A stretch of DNA of 64,000 bases from Galeopsis tetrahit (Eukaryota > Streptophyta > Magnoliopsida > Lamiales > Lamiaceae): positions 24,172,001 to 24,236,000 of the forward strand of contig OY776130.1 in the NCBI GenBank assembly GCA_963675135.1. Direction: 5' to 3'. The notes beneath the pieces are model-generated. The model searched no databases and was not told the DNA's origin. It saw only the letters and a program-made list of their open reading frames with translations. A program made the translations under genes and the position numbers. Shown piece after piece: positions 1-12,400 of this stretch; position 1 is the stretch's first letter, and the number at the start of each line of letters is the position of its first letter.

Positions 1-2259
1 TTGTCCAAGTGGAGGAGGAAAGCTCAAGGCCTAGCAAGAGAAGGGTAAAAACTTCTACAAAGATGCAAAGTTTGAAGGAGGAGGAGACCTTGAGGAAAGT
101 GATTAAGGAAAGTAGAGCTGCAAGCAGATCAGGATCAAAATCCAGATCAAAGACCAATTCTCCTGAATCCTGAACCCCTGAATCCAAGTTTCCTGAAAAT
201 CAGGCTTCTGAGCCTAACTCTCCTGATACCCACAAAACCCCTGAAAACCAACCCATCATCCCCTTAGATCTTACAAAAAGATATTCTCTAGAGGGAACTG
301 CTCAAAGAGGGTCTATAGACATCTTGGTTGATATTGCAGTAGATGAGTCTAGGTTGCAATCCCCTCTAGATACAGACTTGCTTTCTTATTCAAGATTCCT
401 TGAGGCTGCTATGATGGACCAACACCCATAAACAAGAACCCTTCAGGAACATTGCTCTCAAAAGCACCTGAATCCAACCTTCCTGAACCCAATGTCCCTG
501 AACCCAATCATGAAACCAACTCTCCTGAAACAAAAGCCAACTCTCCTATAACCCAAAGTCCCATTCAGATGGTGATGAGGAGGAGTATACCTATGAGGGT
601 ATGCTCAGAGGAGTAGCTAAGGACAATGTGGACAACCTCACTGGGCTTCTAAAGGACAACTTAGATGCAACTCTAAAGGCTACCATGGAGGTAGTTGTTG
701 AATAGAAGATGAATCCAATTCTTGCTTTTGTCAGTATGAGAAATGATAAAATGTAAAACATTCATGATGAAAATGTTTACCTCCTAGAAGAGATCAAATC
801 CCTGAATCAGGCACAAGCACTGATTGCTACAACAATGAGTGATCTCAAACCCCAATGTTTTGATGTTGCCAAAAAGGGGAAAGAGAAAGAGCAAGAGCCA
901 AAGGTGACTTGAAGATTGGTGGCAAAATTCAGACCCAAAGGCCAACTTGCCTGATGTTGAGGGAAAAGGAAAGCAAGTGATGACCATTGAGGATTTAACT
1001 GAAGAAGAACAGCTTGCAATAGCTATAAAGAATTCAATGGCATCAATCCAAGAAGAAGGAGCAAGATGGCAGCAGAGGCCAGGTGGTGAATCAGCAGGCT
1101 TGGATAAGCAAGATGAAGACATCCAAGTTAGGGGGAAAGTGAAGAAGGTGCTGAAAAGCAAAAGGAGAGAAGAGACTTTCACTGACTTTCCAACCAGCCT
1201 GAGCTTGCCAGTTGAGTTTAGAACATAAGAAGAGTCGGGTCCTAAGAAGAGCAAGACTGCTGAAGATGAAGTGGCCAAGAGCCCTGAAGAGAAGAGAGCA
1301 CCAGTCTTAGCTGATGATCCTTCAAAGCCGTTTGAAGAGGGCTTTGAAAAAGACCTTGAAACTCAGCAGAAGCTGTCAAAGATGAGAGCCCAAGAGAAGA
1401 TGGAGGTTCTAATGGAAGCAAACAGAGCCAGAGACATAAGAAGAGAAAAGTTTGTGAAGCCAAGAAGGAAGAGGGCTTCAAACACTCAGCTTAAGCCAAA
1501 GCTACTGATCATGATGGACACCAAGTATCCTCATCTTGATAAATGGGTCCCAATCCAACTGAATGATGAATGGAAGGAGGCCAAAAGAGAGTTTTTTTAT
1601 GACTTCTATGTCATAGGCAGATGGCTAGATGAAGATGTTGAGAGTATCTTCACTTAATTCATGTATGATAATCACAGGGAACTTTAACAGAAACTCTTTG
1701 GCGCTGCAGATATAGCAAGAGTTGATTTCAAGTCTCCTAGACCTATCATTTACATGCCCCCAAAGTTCAGTGGTGGATTTATTGATCAACATAAGATCTT
1801 GCAAGAGTTCATTGATATAATGAAGCTGGAGAAGCTGAAGGTTGGACCCAAGGGAACCAACAAGGAGATCATTGACTTGAAGAAGAGAGTTTGGGCACAG
1901 TATGGGATGGTGCCACCTCCTAAAGATGATCTCTAGAACTGCTAAGTTTCCTTGTTCCCAATTGCTTATGTTGCTGATATTTATGTTTGTTTTGCTCTGA
2001 TTACATGCTCTTATTGGTTAATTAACTATCATCATGAGTTGTAATGCTCAAATGATTATCAATGAAAATTAATCATTTTGCTTCAAGAGATAACATCTCA
2101 TTATCTCAACTTGCTTGACTTAACCTATATGTGCTTAAACTGTGATTGTACTAACACTTTCTTTCAGGAAATTTGACTTAGTCATCTCTACTGAAGATAT
2201 GTAATAGTATAGTCAAGTCACCATTGTATAGGTTTTGGCATCATCAAAAAGGGAGAAAT
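1..2259 (+). pseudogene. Element D: 3' part of a Sirevirus-like internal region, post-pol ORF remnant
   Basis: This is the plus-strand remnant of the long extra ORF that follows pol in Sirevirus-like copia elements. It is homologous to the minus-strand ORF of element A: both contain KMxPxxAFxSM, IHDENVYLL, a D(D)PSxxFEEGF stretch, KWVPIQLND, DFYVIG, IYMPPKFSG and GPKGTN motifs in the same order. The frame is broken many times: stops near 172, a tag at about 703 and a tga at about 911, a frameshift before 947, stops at 1228 and 1657 and a taa near 1686. The final intact piece is 1754-1936. Compared with A, a block of several hundred codons between the YTYEG motif (near 592) and the DNL motif (near 635) is missing. 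Bases 150-540 are rich in SPE/PESxxPE-type repeats. The true 5' part lies outside the window. No function survives. Confidence 0.8.
2246..2259 (+). other. Polypurine tract of element D
   Basis: The tract aaaaagggagaaat lies directly before the TGTTGGGA start of the LTR. Elements A and E have nearly the same tract in the same place. It is the expected primer for plus-strand DNA synthesis. Confidence 0.8.
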
Positions 2260-2762
2260 TGTTGGGAATAAAATGAGATTTTGATTAAGATACCAAAACC
2301 CCTTAAAACATGCCAAAATAGATAAGTGAAATTGAATGAATATGTTTCAGAAATGTTGGAACATATAGACCAGGCAAGTTGAACAACTGACATGTTAGAC
2401 AACTTATAGATGTTTAGATGCACAAGTTGAGGGGGAACACAAGCTTAGAAGATCACAAGAATTAAGTTCCTCAAGGCTCAGAATCAGAAGACTTCAACCA
2501 TGCTGACAACATAAGATCAGAAGAGTTCAACTATGTTGATAGCAGAATCAGCAGAATAGGATCAGAAGAGTCAACCTCCCTGAATGGCCAATGTTAGAAG
2601 ATCACATCAATTGGACCAAGCCTAATGACAAGAACTCTATTGGAATCAGAAGAGATGTTTAGCAGAATTAATCAACACACTAAATCAGAAGTGTTCAAAA
2701 TCAGTCTAAGTCAAGAGTCAACTGTGCTGAAGAGGTCAACTTCACTTATAAGGAATATATAT
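2260..2762 (+). mobile_element. Element D: first part of the 3' LTR, cut by element B'
   Basis: The sequence starts with tgttgggaataaaatgagat after a polypurine tract. Its first about 45 bases match the start of the A LTR read on the minus strand (tgttggg, then gattttgattaagataccaa). It is rich in cagaaga/tcagaag repeats, as are the A and E LTRs. It ends abruptly at 2762 where the LTR of B' begins. The rest of this LTR is not found on the far side of B', so it was deleted with the end of B' or lost later. Confidence 0.75.
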
Positions 2763-3618
2763 TGAAAGTGTGTGGATGGTATCTAGTGTTTAAGTGAAAA
2801 CAGATTAATGTTGCACTCACTATTGAGACAAATAGTGCAACACTGACTCTAACAGAATATCAGAAATATATAGACACACAGCGGAAGACTTGAAACACTA
2901 AAAACAATGCGACACAATGGAAATATTTTTCACATAGATTTTATAAATAAAAATCTATGCTTAGCCTTATGGCAAAAATTCAATACTTATCTTCAAGTAC
3001 AAATGTTGTGTGAAATGTTACAACAATAACTTTCACAACTGAAACTACAATCTAGGCAGGTGCCTTGATCTGAAAACGAACTAAGTGTACAAATTATACA
3101 CTGCTGAAATACTAGTCCTATCTATGATTACACTCTCAATAGATAAAGAAAAAGTGCACAGTCATACGGGTGGGATACTTCGTATGAACTAAAATGTATA
3201 GATGTTGGCCACAATTCCTAACAGGGATGAACGCTCGGTCAAAAGAGATTGATCGAGTAGTACACACTGAATTATGGAACCATCCTTCTGTATTTACAGA
3301 GAGAAAAATGAATTTTAGAGGCTTCCATGTAAGATCCTATTTTTTAGGATCTCAACTCCCATGATCTCTCTAGATCCTTCCACAATGTTCCAGGTCGTTC
3401 TAATATGCTTCCAGGCTCTTCTAGCACGTTCTCCTAGGTTCTAGAATCTTCCAGGTTCCAGACTCTTGTAGAAAGTTCTAGATCGCCACTTGAAATGTGA
3501 TCGCATTTAGCTCAACATTTAATGTAATATTTTCGAAAAGACTTAGAAAAAATCAAGGAAGGTCAAATTAAGATGTTGTTGATAATGTTAAAGTATTTAA
3601 GAGTTAACAACATCTACA
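2763..3618 (-). repeat. 3' LTR of element B'
   Basis: On the plus strand it runs from tgaaagtgtg to aacatctaca, so on the minus strand it is TGTAGATG...CTTTCA. It is 856 bp and aligns along its length with the 874/875-bp LTRs of B. It is followed by the shared polypurine tract (plus strand atctcccccaatt, 3619-3631). Confidence 0.85.
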
Positions 3619-4741
3619 ATCTCCCCCAATTTGACCTTTCGACTACAACACACCTGATGCACATATATTTCTATACATACCCAGTATTATGTTTTTAGTT
3701 GAGGTTAACATCATTGCTAAATACTAGTCAAGACAAAACCTGTTGTAATCGTTGGATCAAATCGAATGAAGACCAATGATAATCTTACAATGATCCGTGC
3801 CATAAGATCAAGATAATTTTATCCAAAACAGAACAAGTATAGACAGTACACTTATTCACAACACATAATCTTACTAAAATCATATGTTAGATTGGAAGAG
3901 AACTTAAAATTTAAGTATGACACAAAAAAATCAGAAATCAGAGCAAAAAGAACAAAAACAATATAAAAGAAATAATAACAATCTAAACAGACAAAACTAG
4001 ACTTATATTATCAATAGGCAGTAAGCATATGGGAATTTTGAAAGATGTATACTTCAAATCTATTAAGGCAAACCATTTAAGCACTTAGGCAGTAAGCCAA
4101 AAAGAAGTGTACTCCTTGTTTATTCTCAAAGCAAACAATTTAAGCAAATTGAGTAATAAGGCAAGTTAGAAAAATAAAACAAATAACAACTAACAAAGAC
4201 CTAAAATCAGCAAGCAGTAAGCAAATAAGAATAACTCTTTAAGGTAAACAGTTTAAGCAAACTTGATGCAGTAAGCAAATAAGAATAATTCTTAAGGCAA
4301 ACAGTTTAAGCAAACTAAAAATAGAGCAAAGTTAAGGAAAAACAACTACAATAAACATATACAACATGCAGTAAGCAAATAATGATAAGTAAGAAAACAA
4401 TTTAAGCATAAAAGCAGTAATCTATTATCATAAATGCAAACAAATTAAGCAAGTTGAATAAAAGACAACCTATCAACTAGGAAGTTAAAACAAAATTTGT
4501 AAATCAACTTAAACATAGTAACAACAATGCATAGGATCAAGGGAAGTATAAAAGGCACAAATACTTAAGAAACTAAACAAGTGACATATATTGCTGTAAC
4601 AACAGCTGCAGCATCATGTTCTTGCACATTATCATTTATAATGTTCAGCCCTCCCCCTGTCTTGTATCAACCTGTTCAGTTGTAACCATAACATGTTCAG
4701 ATGTCATTAAGAACATCCATACGTTCATCAGCATCAACAAA
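3619..4741 (-). other. 3' untranslated region of element B'
   Basis: There is no convincing ORF. The sequence matches 48063-49215 in element B. It is A-rich with repeated aagcaaac/gcagtaagc/tttaagca modules about 40-60 bases apart on the plus strand (for example around 4021-4100 and 4205-4400). The polypurine tract is at 3619-3631. I see nothing else in it. Confidence 0.6.
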
Positions 4742-6178
4742 TTAATCCTCCTCCTCTTCAACAGTGCACGTTGTAGCAAAATGAACTACAACCTCTGGTT
4801 CAACAGTCACTTCATTAAAAGCATCAGGTACACAATCAACTTCTGGTACATCTTCATGGAGCTCTTCACTTCGAACCCCAGAAGTTGATGGTGTTTCTCC
4901 CCTTGTGGTAGTATAGAAAGTGTCTATAACCACTGGACTTTAAGGAACTGAAGCCCATCAATAGAGTCATGTAAACGTTTTAGTTGAAATAAAGTAAAAG
5001 ATCTAGAAACAGAAAAAGTTTGACCAATGTGACCATCAATGCGTTTCACATTTGATGTAGCATTTCTCTGTTCAGGTCTTGCTGGAGCTGGTCAAGGGGG
5101 AATAAGAGCATCTCTGTGATCAGAACCATCAGAATTTTGCAACAAATCAAATCAACAATCCTTTCACCTAGTAACAGAGCAGGTGAGATAGTCATCAAGG
5201 GTACCTTGCCTCAAATAACCTTAGTTTCCTTAGGTTTAAAAATTCATGCCTCTTGAGGTATGAACATATCAACAATGGTAAGGTAATTCCCTTGATAAGA
5301 AATAACACTATAAATTGCATGTGGTGAAAATAGTTAAATCCAGATTGAAATTCTTCAACACAACCATCATATACAACAATATGGTTTGATCCTTAATCAC
5401 CTTAGTGAAATTTGTATAGGGTATCCAATTGTAGACAATCAATATATGGAGTACAGAGTATAGAGATGTGAGATCTTTAGCAAGCATAAAAAATTTCACC
5501 TAGTTAATCTACCCCAGTTATAGAAATAGCAACCAAGTTCAAATCAGATTCATCTTTATCAATCACATGCTCTATCTCTAGGAAATCATTAATCAATTCT
5601 ATAATAAATGGAACTGATCTCCCCCTAAATTGTACATTCCCATATCATGTAGAGATACGTCTACACGTACTCTTGCTAAGTCAAGCATAAAATACATATA
5701 CCCAATCAAACACAAAAGTATCACTCAAAGTTACAGATTTCAACAATTTTCTTTCAATAAAAAAATGTGTAAACCATTTATTCTCAAAATCAGCAATGTT
5801 AATTCTCTTTCCATTAACAATTGTCGTCTAGATAGTTTAGTTATTTTAGTAACTATCCTATCAGTCTCAAAATTATTATTAGGATCAGAATTACCTCCTT
5901 CAGAATTTGTTTCCTCAGTTGATTCAGAGTCCTTACTACTGTTCTTCTCAGAATCATCACTTCTACTGTCATTAGGGTCTGGTGTTGCGGCACTTTCTTC
6001 AGCATTTGATGCAGCATTCTTCCTCAGAGTCTTCTTCATCTCATACATAGTGGGATTATCCTCTGGATCAGATTCAATTCTTTTGGGCAAGTTTCGTTCA
6101 GCAACAACCTTCTTTCCCTTTGGATCATACTTCATTTTGACTCATTTCTCAGTAACCACATTTTCTTCCTCCAATTAA
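4742..6178 (-). pseudogene. Element B' post-pol ORF remnants
   Basis: Several short minus-strand open stretches are homologous to the extra ORF of C (40669-42027) and to the same decayed region of B. Bases 5740-6135 encode an acidic Ser/Asp/Glu-rich segment with DPxDSRSDDSEKNSSKD, which is also found at 50494-50676. Bases 5308-5499 encode LTSLYSVLH...YNW...DQTILLY, matching C residues around 345-385. Stops and frameshifts separate the pieces. No product is expected. Confidence 0.7.
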
Positions 6179-6655
6179 GAAAACACCTTAAATCGGTTCA
6201 TCATCAACACTACTTCCTTTATTCTTTCTCCTCAATGAGTTAGAGTAATCAACTCTAGTGAACACATAGCCGGATCTCCTTCATTGAACATGGCTTCTCT
6301 TTCTCTTTTCTTTCTCAACATTCTTCCCAAATGCAATCTATTAAAATTCATCAGTATTAGAAAGATCATAATTAGTTTAACCCGAGTTAGAATTCGCGTC
6401 GGTCTCCTTCATTTAAGCGTCCTCAAAATTGGATGTCTCAGCATTTGCATACTCATTCTGCTCAGCAATAGGAAAATCATCAATTTCCTTTTCAATCTAA
6501 CACATAAATTGTGACTCATTTACTATATCAATTTAACACATAAATTTTTTTATGGGCCTTTATTTTACTTCAATTAATTTTTTTTTAAAAATTTTCATTA
6601 ATTTTTTTATTTTTTTATTTTACTTCAATTGATATTTATATTTCTATTTTTAATA

Positions 6656-6938
6656 CTCCCTCCGTCCCATAGAAACTTGCACACTTGGGTGGGCACACAA
6701 TTTAAGAAATGTGTAAGAAAATGTGTAATGAGTGATGTTTTGAGGGGTAGTTTTGTAAAATTTTATGAATAAAGTAAAGTAAAAAGTAGATTGAGTGTGG
6801 AAAAGTAATGGCATATGAGTAAATAAGAGTATATTTTGAGGGTGGGGGTTATGAAGATATTTCCTTTTATGGAGTGTGCAAATTGGTATGGGACATCCAT
6901 TTACAGAAAGTGTGCAAATTCCTATGGGACAGAGGGAG
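6656..6938. mobile_element. Stowaway-type MITE 1
   Basis: The left end ctccctccgtcccat is the inverse of the right end atgggacagagggag. The element is flanked by the dinucleotide TA on both sides (6654-6655 and 6939-6940). TA duplication and CTCCCTCCGTCCC termini are the signature of Stowaway (Tc1/mariner-derived) MITEs in plants. It is 283 bp with no coding capacity. Subterminal sequence is also inverted (aaacttgcacac / gtgtgcaaatt). Confidence 0.93.
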
Positions 6939-7077
6939 TATTATTTTTTAAATTAATTTTTCTTCCTATTTATCATTTGTGTTTCAAATGATAATTTTTT
7001 TCCACGTACTTTCTTTTTATGCCGCAAATAATTATTCTAAAATTTTAAAGTCTAATAAGAAAATTTTAAAAATAATA

Positions 7078-7369
7078 CTCCCTCCGTCCAATTTCATTAT
7101 TCCCACATTCCTTTTTTGGTTGTCCAATTTTATTATGCCCATATCCTTTTTGGAAACAATATTATTCATAGTATTTTATCTCCACCCTCCTACCATCACT
7201 TATTTACCCACTTTGTCATTCACTTTATTCATAAACAATCATTTATTTACAAATGGAATCCACAATACTCCATCATACCCTGAACTTATCTACTTTATGA
7301 ATAAACTAATCAATATTCATTAAAACTCGTGCTCGGAAAAGTGGGCATAATAAAATTGGATGGAGGGAG
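7078..7369. mobile_element. Stowaway-type MITE 2
   Basis: The termini ctccctccgtccaatttcat and the inverse near ttggatggagggag are flanked by TA (7076-7077 and 7370-7371). It is 292 bp. The interior is unlike MITE 1, so it belongs to a different subfamily. No coding capacity. Confidence 0.93.
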
Positions 7370-8420
7370 TATTAATTATTTTTTTAAGTATTAAATAGTA
7401 TAATAATAATTTGTTTTAAAAAATAAAACTCTCATCTCTCTTAGTTTCAATTATATTGGTACTATCTTACTTTAATTAATTGGTGTATAATTTTCACCTA
7501 ATCCTTTCAAAATTTTATTTCATTCCTTAAAAATTTTATTTCGTTTTACATTGTTTAATTATCCTTTTGTTGGTCCTAAGTGGAGTATGACACAAGTGTA
7601 TGGGGGGGGGGGAATGTACTTGTGTATGCAAATTCTTCTTTTTAAAACAAATTAACCTTATCAGGGAAGTTGTCTGACAACTACTATGAGTGAATAACTT
7701 TAATAGATAATCAACCTACTGAAAACTATGAGGTGATCAGTTTGATAACTATCTAAAAGAGTTGCTAAGTGCAGAATGTGGTTGGCCTTTTCTTTGAAAG
7801 ATACTCCTAAGTTAATTTTTGAAAACCCAGTTTATCAGGGACTTTGTCCAAAAACTATTTTGCTTATATTTGCTGAACTTAACTCTTTCAAAATAATCTT
7901 TGAGTGCAGTTAAAGTTAAGAATGAATACAGTAAGTAAATAACACAACAAGTTATAGTGGTTCAGAGGCTCAAACTCCTACATCCACTTTCCCTGATTGA
8001 ACAGGATAATTCCTTAACACCTGGAATTAGTTTGTTTTATAGTGCCAAGGTGCACTGATCAACAACACTATCTTAGTGCTTTGATCCCTAGGATAATCTG
8101 AGTCCTAGTGCTCAACTTCTCTGAGTTAAAACTGTATTTACTCTTTAACAGTCCTTAACTCCTCACTTCTACAACAAACTCTACTTCACTTAAGAGGTAA
8201 AGGTTTGAGGTTTGGTTCCAACTAATTGAGATATCTTTTACAGTAAGAACAGTGTAAAGGAGTTATGATATCTCTATGCTAAGCTTGGATTTTACACGAT
8301 TGACTTAGCTAGAAGTGATCAGGAAACTTGAGATTCTAAGATATAGAGTTTGGTTTCCTTGAATGCTTGATAGTAGTTTGATAGCAGATAGTTGGATACT
8401 TGAATCATTGGATCACTTCT

Positions 8421-8430
8421 GTATTTATAG
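8421..8430 (-). promoter_or_regulatory. TATA box in the A LTR
   Basis: The minus strand reads ctataaatac. The LTRs of C, E and B have the same ctataaata core, so it is the likely core promoter of the LTR. Confidence 0.6.
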
Positions 8431-8944
8431 ATCAATTTGATCATCTATCCGTTGGAGAGATACACTTTCAAATTGTCTATTTGTAGCTCCATTGAAACGG
8501 CTACTTAAGCATCCTTCTATTATCCACTGTGTATAGAAGGTTCTTCAATGGTTGCTTGAATGAATGTGTTGACTTCTGAAAAATGCGGCTGAGTAGACTT
8601 GTGTCAGTTTCCAAACTTGCACATTTTCCAAGGTTGATTTATGGCAGAACTTGTACTTTCTCAACGGTCAGATGGGACAAGTACTCTGAACATTATTGTT
8701 GCATGTAGAATGTTCTCCCATTCAATTCTTCAGTCTTTAATGCTTCTAAGTCTTCAATGCTTGCTCAGGCTTGATGGCTTTAATGATTCATTAATGTTGT
8801 CTTCTGAGACAATAGCATTCAATGCTCTTGATCTTCTTAAGACTTCAACTTGATCTGTCATAGCCCTTATCAGAGCTTTTCCTTTATTATCATTTCAGGT
8901 CACTTGCTTGAGCCGTGATCATTCAGCCACACTACAAAAAAATT

Positions 8945-9570
8945 CATGTTTAGTGACAAAAATATTTGTCACATTTGAATAGTTGTCGCTAAAAATACAC
9001 ATATAGTAACAAATAATTCATTATGTTACAAAATACCATATGTTGTGATAAATAGTGACAACTTTGTATATTGTCAATATTTTTTTGAATATTTGTCACT
9101 ATAAAATATATATAGTGACAATATTTCATTATGTTACAAAATACTGATCATTAGTGACAACTTTTTATATTGTCAATATTTAGTTGAATATTTGTAACTA
9201 AAAGCATACATGTAGTGACAAAATTTCATTATGTTACAAAATAACATAATTTGTGATAAATAGTGACAACTTTGTATATTGTCAATATTTTAATTAATAC
9301 TTACTACTAAAAATACACATATAGCGATAATAATTTATTATCTTACAAAATCACACAAATTGTGATAATTAGTGACAAATTTATAACTTGTTAATATTTT
9401 ATGGAATATTTATAGCATAAAACACATATAGATATAATAATTAAGTATGTTACAAAATGAAATAAGTTGTGATAATTATTGACAACTTTGTACATCGTCA
9501 ATATTTATTGTATATTTGTCATTAAAAATACACCTACAGTGACAATAGGTCAATAGGTTACAAATACTTT
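8945..9570. repeat. Left subterminal repeat array of the CACTA element
   Basis: The motif agtgacaa(a/c)tttNtatattgtcaatatt with variants recurs about every 85-110 bases (8952, 9054, 9114, 9152, 9214, 9260 and further on), together with cattatgttacaaaata blocks. Spacing and orientation fit an En/Spm-like array of transposase-binding sites. Confidence 0.75.
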
Positions 9571-9572
9571 AA

Positions 9573-9730
9573 GGGCATGTTTGATAGCATAGACGGATTA
9601 TCTAAGATTAGGATGATAACTAAACTTTATAAATTTTAAAGCATAATCTACCCTTAATCTAAGTTATCAAACAACCAATAAAAATGATATATAGTTAATC
9701 TAGGTTTAATCTAAGCTATCAAACATGGCT
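9573..9730. mobile_element. Tourist-like (PIF/Harbinger) MITE
   Basis: The ends gggcatgtttgatagc and gctatcaaacatggct form a near-perfect 16-bp inverted repeat, and the element is flanked by taa on both sides (9570-9572 and 9731-9733). A 3-bp TAA/TTA duplication with a GGGCATGTTTG-type end suggests the PIF/Harbinger superfamily. It is 158 bp and interrupts the CACTA subterminal array. Confidence 0.75.
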
Positions 9731-9739
9731 TAAGTTGTG

Positions 9740-10295
9740 ATAATTAGTGACAACAACCTTGTATATTGTTTAATATTTTCCATCACTAAAAGTTTGACTT
9801 CAATAATAGTGACAACATTTTGATTTATCACTACATATTCGGGTTTTTTTTTTTTTTATATAATATTGTCATTAAAATTTGAAATGATAATGATGAGCAA
9901 AAAAAATTGAATCGTACAAATTAAAAGCCAAAAACACTGTTTTTTTTAAATTATTGGTAAATTAATTACTTGTGAAAAAGAATATTAAAAATAACTAAAA
10001 CATGTGAAAAATGTCTAAAAAATTTAAACTGAAAAATTAAGTAAAAAATTATCTAAAAATTTCAGAAATTTTTAAATCATATAAAATTTAAAAATATTAA
10101 AAATTATATATAAATAAAAATAAATTAATCTAAACATTATTTAAAAAATAACAGATTTAAACTGATCATAGATTATTTAATTAAAATGAAGATTGCCGAA
10201 ATATTTTTTGAAATTTATTTCAATAATCTAAAAAATAAAATAAGTATTAGAAAATTATTTAATAATTTTAAATAACAAATAATTAACTTAAAATT
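9740..10295. other. AT-rich CACTA interior, part 1
   Basis: It holds a degenerate further copy of the tgtgataattagtgacaac motif (9737-9760), poly-T and A-rich stretches, and no ORF I can support. Confidence 0.5.
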
Positions 10296-10541
10296 GGGTT
10301 GGTCTGCTATGCACTCGAGTGCATGTTATGCACCCTAGTCCATGTTGCACTTTTCAGTTTTACTGACTTACATTTTTTGATAAATGGTATTGCACTTTTC
10401 AATTATTAAACTGTATAATAATATTTTTAGTAATAATTGAAAAGTGCAACACCATTTACCAAAAGGTGTAAGTCATAAAAACTGAAAAATGTCATGGACT
10501 AGGGTGCATAACATGCACTCGAGTGCATACTAGACTTTACC
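10296..10541. mobile_element. Foldback Mutator-like MITE, copy 1
   Basis: The 246-bp element is almost completely palindromic: the left arm gggttggtctgctatgcact is mirrored by the right arm ending agtgcatactagactttacc, and the match continues through arms of about 115 bases to a short AT-rich loop near 10415. A perfect 9-bp duplication cttaaaatt flanks it (10287-10295 and 10542-10550). Long terminal inverted repeats with 9-bp duplications indicate a Mutator-derived MITE. A second copy lies at 37025-37272. Confidence 0.88.
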
Positions 10542-10550
10542 CTTAAAATT

Positions 10551-10806
10551 TATTAATATGCCAAATCAAATATTCTCGAATTAATATCTAGCTATACATA
10601 TATATTATAATTTGGTTCGATTAATCTGGAAAAAAAATTAAATTAAATAGAAATATTATAAAAATATGTATATTTTAATTACTTTGAAATTTAAAATATC
10701 AATTTTAAAAAACCTAAAATTATTTATATTTTCTCGATTGATATTAAATTACCAAAAAAAAAAACGTTAAAATTACTAACACCCCAAAATACTTTATACA
10801 CACCTC

Positions 10807-10851
<45 letters not shown>

Positions 10852-12400
10852 TAATACTTTTATAAATAGACAGTAATGTAACTAAAAGAATAATTTTTTA
10901 AAAATGTAAATAAATTTTGAAAATATTTTAAAAAATCAACTAAATCTCCCAAAATAATTAATTTACACAAATCAATTACGGAGTATATTTTTTTGAAAAA
11001 AATCTTTAAAAAATTAAATTAATTAAATAAAATATTAAAAAATTAAAGTGAAATAAAATTCTAAAAATATTTAATTTTTTTTAATAATTTGTCAAAACTA
11101 AATAAATTAAAAAAAAATCAATTGAAAAGGTAAGAATTCGAATTATCTGAAAAGGGTAATAAAATCTTGATAAATATTTTATAAAAATCACCTAACTCTT
11201 CAAAATTAATTAAATGAATTATAAATATTCAAAAATTATTTAAAGCTGAAAATATTAATTAATTTAGTTATTTAGAAGATTTGTGGTTTTTTAATATATT
11301 TTTAAATTTGTTTAGCTTCATTTTATTTTTGTAGATTTTTTAATTAATATATTTCGGTTTGAAATGGTGGTTCAATATTTTTCGATATGAAACAATATTT
11401 CAAGGCTCCATTTGGATGGATGCATTTTGATCTATGAATTTTAAATTCTTACTAAAATGATGTCATTTGAAATTATTTTTAACTACATTTTTTTGAAATG
11501 CCTCCTCAAATCAAATCACCTCATCCAAACACAATCCAATATTTTTGGTATAAATCGGTATACAGGTATGTTTTGGTACGAAACTGTGGTTCAATATTTT
11601 CGGTATGAATTGATATACCCCAGTATGAAACAGTGGTTCATTAATATTTTTGAGATGTACCAAAAATTCGGTATGATATGATATACAATATGCAATTTTT
11701 CATACCGAACAAAATTTCTGGTACGATATTGATATCGATATTTTCAATATCGATATGGTATATCGTACCACCCCAACATTAGATTGTCTCGTACAAATTT
11801 TTATCCTAAACAAATTGAAACTAATGTATTTGATTCTTAATATTTGAATTCTAATATTGAATTGATTCTTAATATATAAATTCAAGTACATAATCAAATT
11901 GAATATAATTAATTAATTTTTAATATTTAAATTATAACATCGTATCGATTTTTAATTCAAATGTCGAAGTCAAATCGATTAGTTTAATAAATCGATTTTT
12001 AATATTTGAATTTGACTGAAATGAATCAAACGGAGCTCGCCATTGAAAATACTATTTAGGGTCTTAATATTCAAATTCTAATACCCAGTCGATTCTTAAT
12101 AATAATCAACTCTTATTATTTAAATGGAATATAAATATGTATATACGACAAATTTTTGTGTGAGTGAGTGTTATATATGTGACGGATCTTGCGACGATCA
12201 AGTCAATTTTTACCGACTTTCATATATAATTCTATTTATATTTGGGCAACACCATGTAAAATATATTTGTATGTATGAAATATTTCATATAAGTTTATGT
12301 GTTTATATTTTTTTAGACCGTACGTTGTACAATTTGAACCACAATTTAAATTTGATTTTGATATGATTGATTAAAAATTAAAATTGATTGCATACTAGAA
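10551..12400. other. AT-rich CACTA interior, part 2
   Basis: Very AT-rich and without a supported gene. A (TA)n microsatellite lies at about 10813-10847. At about 11403-11535 the sequence ctccatttggatg...catccaaacacaa is an imperfect inverted pair that may mark a small hAT- or Harbinger-like MITE. From 11540 to 11780 the motifs ggtatgaattgatatacc and ggtatatcgtaccacccc look like ends of another degenerate element. Confidence 0.4.
10813..10847. repeat. (TA)n microsatellite
   Basis: About 17 uninterrupted TA units lie in the CACTA interior. A shorter TA run is at about 14230-14256. Confidence 0.9.

Larger units (their letters stand above)
2763..6497 (-). mobile_element. Element B': truncated group-2 Sirevirus-like copia element
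   Basis: This is a second, older copy of the family of element B (47188-55160). It keeps the 3' LTR (2763-3618), polypurine tract, 3' untranslated region and the remains of the post-pol ORF. Homology with B continues up to about 6497, where B runs on into a pol fragment and B' stops. No gag, protease, integrase, reverse transcriptase, PBS or 5' LTR is present. It inserted into the LTR of element D. No matching target duplication can be checked because the right end is gone. Confidence 0.8.
6498..7567. other. AT-rich spacer with two MITEs
   Basis: This is the only stretch not assigned to a larger element. Outside the two Stowaway elements it is T/A-rich with poly-T runs (6540-6650, 6945-7000, 7375-7560) and no ORF worth calling. 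It lies between the truncated end of B' and the first base of the A LTR. Confidence 0.6.

Noticed and set aside
4616..6178. Plus-strand ORFs at 4616-4888 and 5630-6178
   Set aside because: They are shadows of the minus-strand post-pol remnants of B'. The homology with C and B is on the minus strand.
11540..11780. A further transposon with ggtatatcgtaccacccc ends
   Set aside because: Only one convincing end and no target duplication could be found, so it is mentioned within the CACTA interior and not called separately.
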